Shown here: positions 6,321-6,876 of the stretch, piece by piece
How the letters are laid out: each line of letters starts with the position of its first letter
Position numbering within the stretch: the first letter of the stretch is position 1
NCBI GenBank assembly: GCA_003554345.1
Contig: PWGE01000023.1
Coordinates: forward strand, 1 to 6,876
Origin: Candidatus Sumerlaeota bacterium
Lineage (GTDB): Bacteria; Sumerlaeota; T1SED10-198M
Direction of reading: 5' to 3'
Length of the DNA: 6,876 bases
Notes under the pieces: generated by a model
What the model was told of the DNA's origin: nothing
Databases searched by the model: none
What the model saw: only the letters and a program-made list of their open reading frames with translations
Program-made: the position numbers and the translations under genes

Positions 6321-6623
6321 TTACTTTTTTGTTTTCCCGGAAAAAAATTCAGCAGATATAGGCACCTTATCTTCGAGGTCATTATGAGGTCGAGGTATGA
6401 CATGTACAGATACCAGTTCTCCTACTCGCTGGGCAGCAGCGCTTCCTGCTTCACAGGCAGCACGACAGGCAGCCACTTCTCCCCGAACCAGTACAGTTAC
6501 ATAGCCCTGTCCGATTTTCTCATACCCTACAAGTGATACATCTGCTGCTTTGACCATAGCATCAGCAGCTTCAATCATAGCCACCAGACCTCTTGTTTCA
6601 ATCATTCCCAATGCCTGTTCCAT
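6321..6623 (-). CDS. pduA: BMC-H hexameric shell protein (PduA/PduJ-like)
   Basis: The 100-residue protein is a single Pfam-type BMC domain: [20 protein letters not shown], then [31 protein letters not shown] and [10 protein letters not shown]. It is very close to PduA/PduJ (about 91-94 residues) with a slightly longer C-terminal tail ([12 protein letters not shown]). It forms the hexamers that tile the shell facets and carry the main metabolite pores. The pore loop reads KIGQG (36-40), with Gln39 where PduA has the pore-lining Ser40. The start is ATG, with AAGGAG 8 bases upstream, the best ribosome site in the window, in line with a highly made shell protein. It lies 36 bases after pduL. Confidence 0.95.
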   Translation of the reverse strand: MEQALGMIETRGLVAMIEAADAMVKAADVSLVGYEKIGQGYVTVLVRGEVAACRAACEAGSAAAQRVGELVSVHVIPRPHNDLEDKVPISAEFFSGKTKK

Positions 6624-6631
6624 AATTCTTA

Positions 6632-6637
6632 CTCCTT
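6632..6637 (-). promoter_or_regulatory. Strong ribosome binding site of the BMC-H gene
   Basis: AAGGAG with an 8-base A/T-rich spacer to ATG 6623. It is near ideal and fits high expression of the main shell protein. Confidence 0.7.
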
Positions 6638-6659
6638 ATTTATTTAATGTAAAATTTAT

Positions 6660-6876
6660 TTAACTTAAAAATACTTCTGTTCCACTTTGCAGATCACAAG
6701 CGTTGGCTTCATCAGTATCAAGATGACATTCCAGTTTAAACTTTTCATCAACACGCACCACCACATCTTCAAAGACAACTGCCCGGGGAGGGCGGGTTCG
6801 GACACGTACTTTTTGGCCATCCTTTACTTTAAATCTCGTAGCATCAGCAGGAGTCATATGGATATGACGCTGTGCT
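6660..6876 (-). CDS. pduL: PduL phosphotransacylase, C-terminal part (5' end outside window)
   Basis: The last 71 codons are present, with TAA at 6660-6662, and the frame stays open to the window edge, so the true start lies outside. The sequence begins QRHIHMTPADA, with the paired metal-binding histidines of PduL, and continues VKDGQKVRVRT, VFEDVVVRV and ECHLDTDEANA, which includes the later conserved histidine. PduL swaps CoA on acyl-CoA for phosphate in the compartment lumen, giving acyl phosphate and recycling CoA for the aldehyde dehydrogenase. The internal ATG at 6857 is not the start, because the HIH motif just before it is required. PduL proteins are usually about 210 residues, so about two thirds is missing. 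Confidence 0.92.
   Translation of the reverse strand, partial: AQRHIHMTPADATRFKVKDGQKVRVRTRPPRAVVFEDVVVRVDEKFKLECHLDTDEANACDLQSGTEVFLS

Larger units (their letters stand above)
1..6876 (-). other. SPU-type bacterial microcompartment operon (partial)
   Basis: All ten convincing genes lie on the minus strand in one run. Gaps are between 1 and 60 bases, except for 231 bases after the BMC-H gene. Several junctions suggest translational coupling: the aldehyde dehydrogenase stop abuts the next GTG, two bases separate pduS from pduT, and one base separates pduT from rpiB. Shell genes (one BMC-H, one BMC-T, three pentamers) alternate with enzyme genes, as is usual in BMC loci. Having both DeoC and an RpiB-like protein, with no signature dehydratase, ammonia-lyase or glycyl-radical enzyme in view, is the mark of SPU loci in published BMC classifications. 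Both ends are open, so missing parts such as an alcohol dehydrogenase, kinase or regulator may lie outside. The substrate assignment is inference. Confidence 0.85.

Overview
The window carries one tightly packed, minus-strand operon for a bacterial microcompartment (BMC, metabolosome). Gene content matches the type usually called SPU (sugar-phosphate-utilizing): deoxyribose-phosphate aldolase and an RpiB-like isomerase sit beside a CoA-acylating aldehyde dehydrogenase, PduL, a PduS/PduT redox pair and hexamer and pentamer shell proteins. There is no 16S or other taxonomic marker. Moderate GC by eye, strong AAGGAG-type ribosome sites, several GTG starts and an oxygen-sensitive-looking Fe-S set suggest an anaerobic, probably fermentative bacterium. 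Clostridia-like Firmicutes and Atribacterota are possibilities from general knowledge of where such loci occur, but the sequence does not settle this.

Layout in transcription order (high to low coordinate): the C-terminal end of PduL (cut by the window edge); a PduA-like BMC-H shell protein; a 231-base spacer with two overlapping hairpins and a doubtful 48-codon ORF; a first EutN-type pentamer; a PduP-like aldehyde dehydrogenase with an N-terminal encapsulation helix; a PduS-like flavin/Fe-S electron carrier; a PduT-like tandem-domain shell protein keeping the Fe-S-binding pore cysteine; an RpiB-family isomerase in which the catalytic cysteine position is aspartate; two more EutN pentamers; and a large GTG-started protein fusing a flavoprotein-like domain, a five-cysteine linker and a DeoC aldolase domain. 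This last gene runs off the low end and has no stop codon inside the window.

Inferred working model: a pentose phosphate or deoxypentose phosphate enters the shell, the aldolase domain releases acetaldehyde plus glyceraldehyde 3-phosphate, the aldehyde dehydrogenase makes acetyl-CoA and NADH, and PduL recycles CoA by making acetyl phosphate. PduS with the PduT pore cluster could pass electrons from NADH across the shell. No alcohol dehydrogenase, kinase, transporter or regulator lies inside the window, nor any RNA gene, CRISPR array, mobile element or clear terminator.

The less ordinary parts are the flavoprotein/Cys-cluster/DeoC fusion, the Cys-to-Asp change in the RpiB-like protein, a Gln in place of the usual pore Ser in the BMC-H protein, three divergent pentamers, and the structured spacer after the BMC-H gene.
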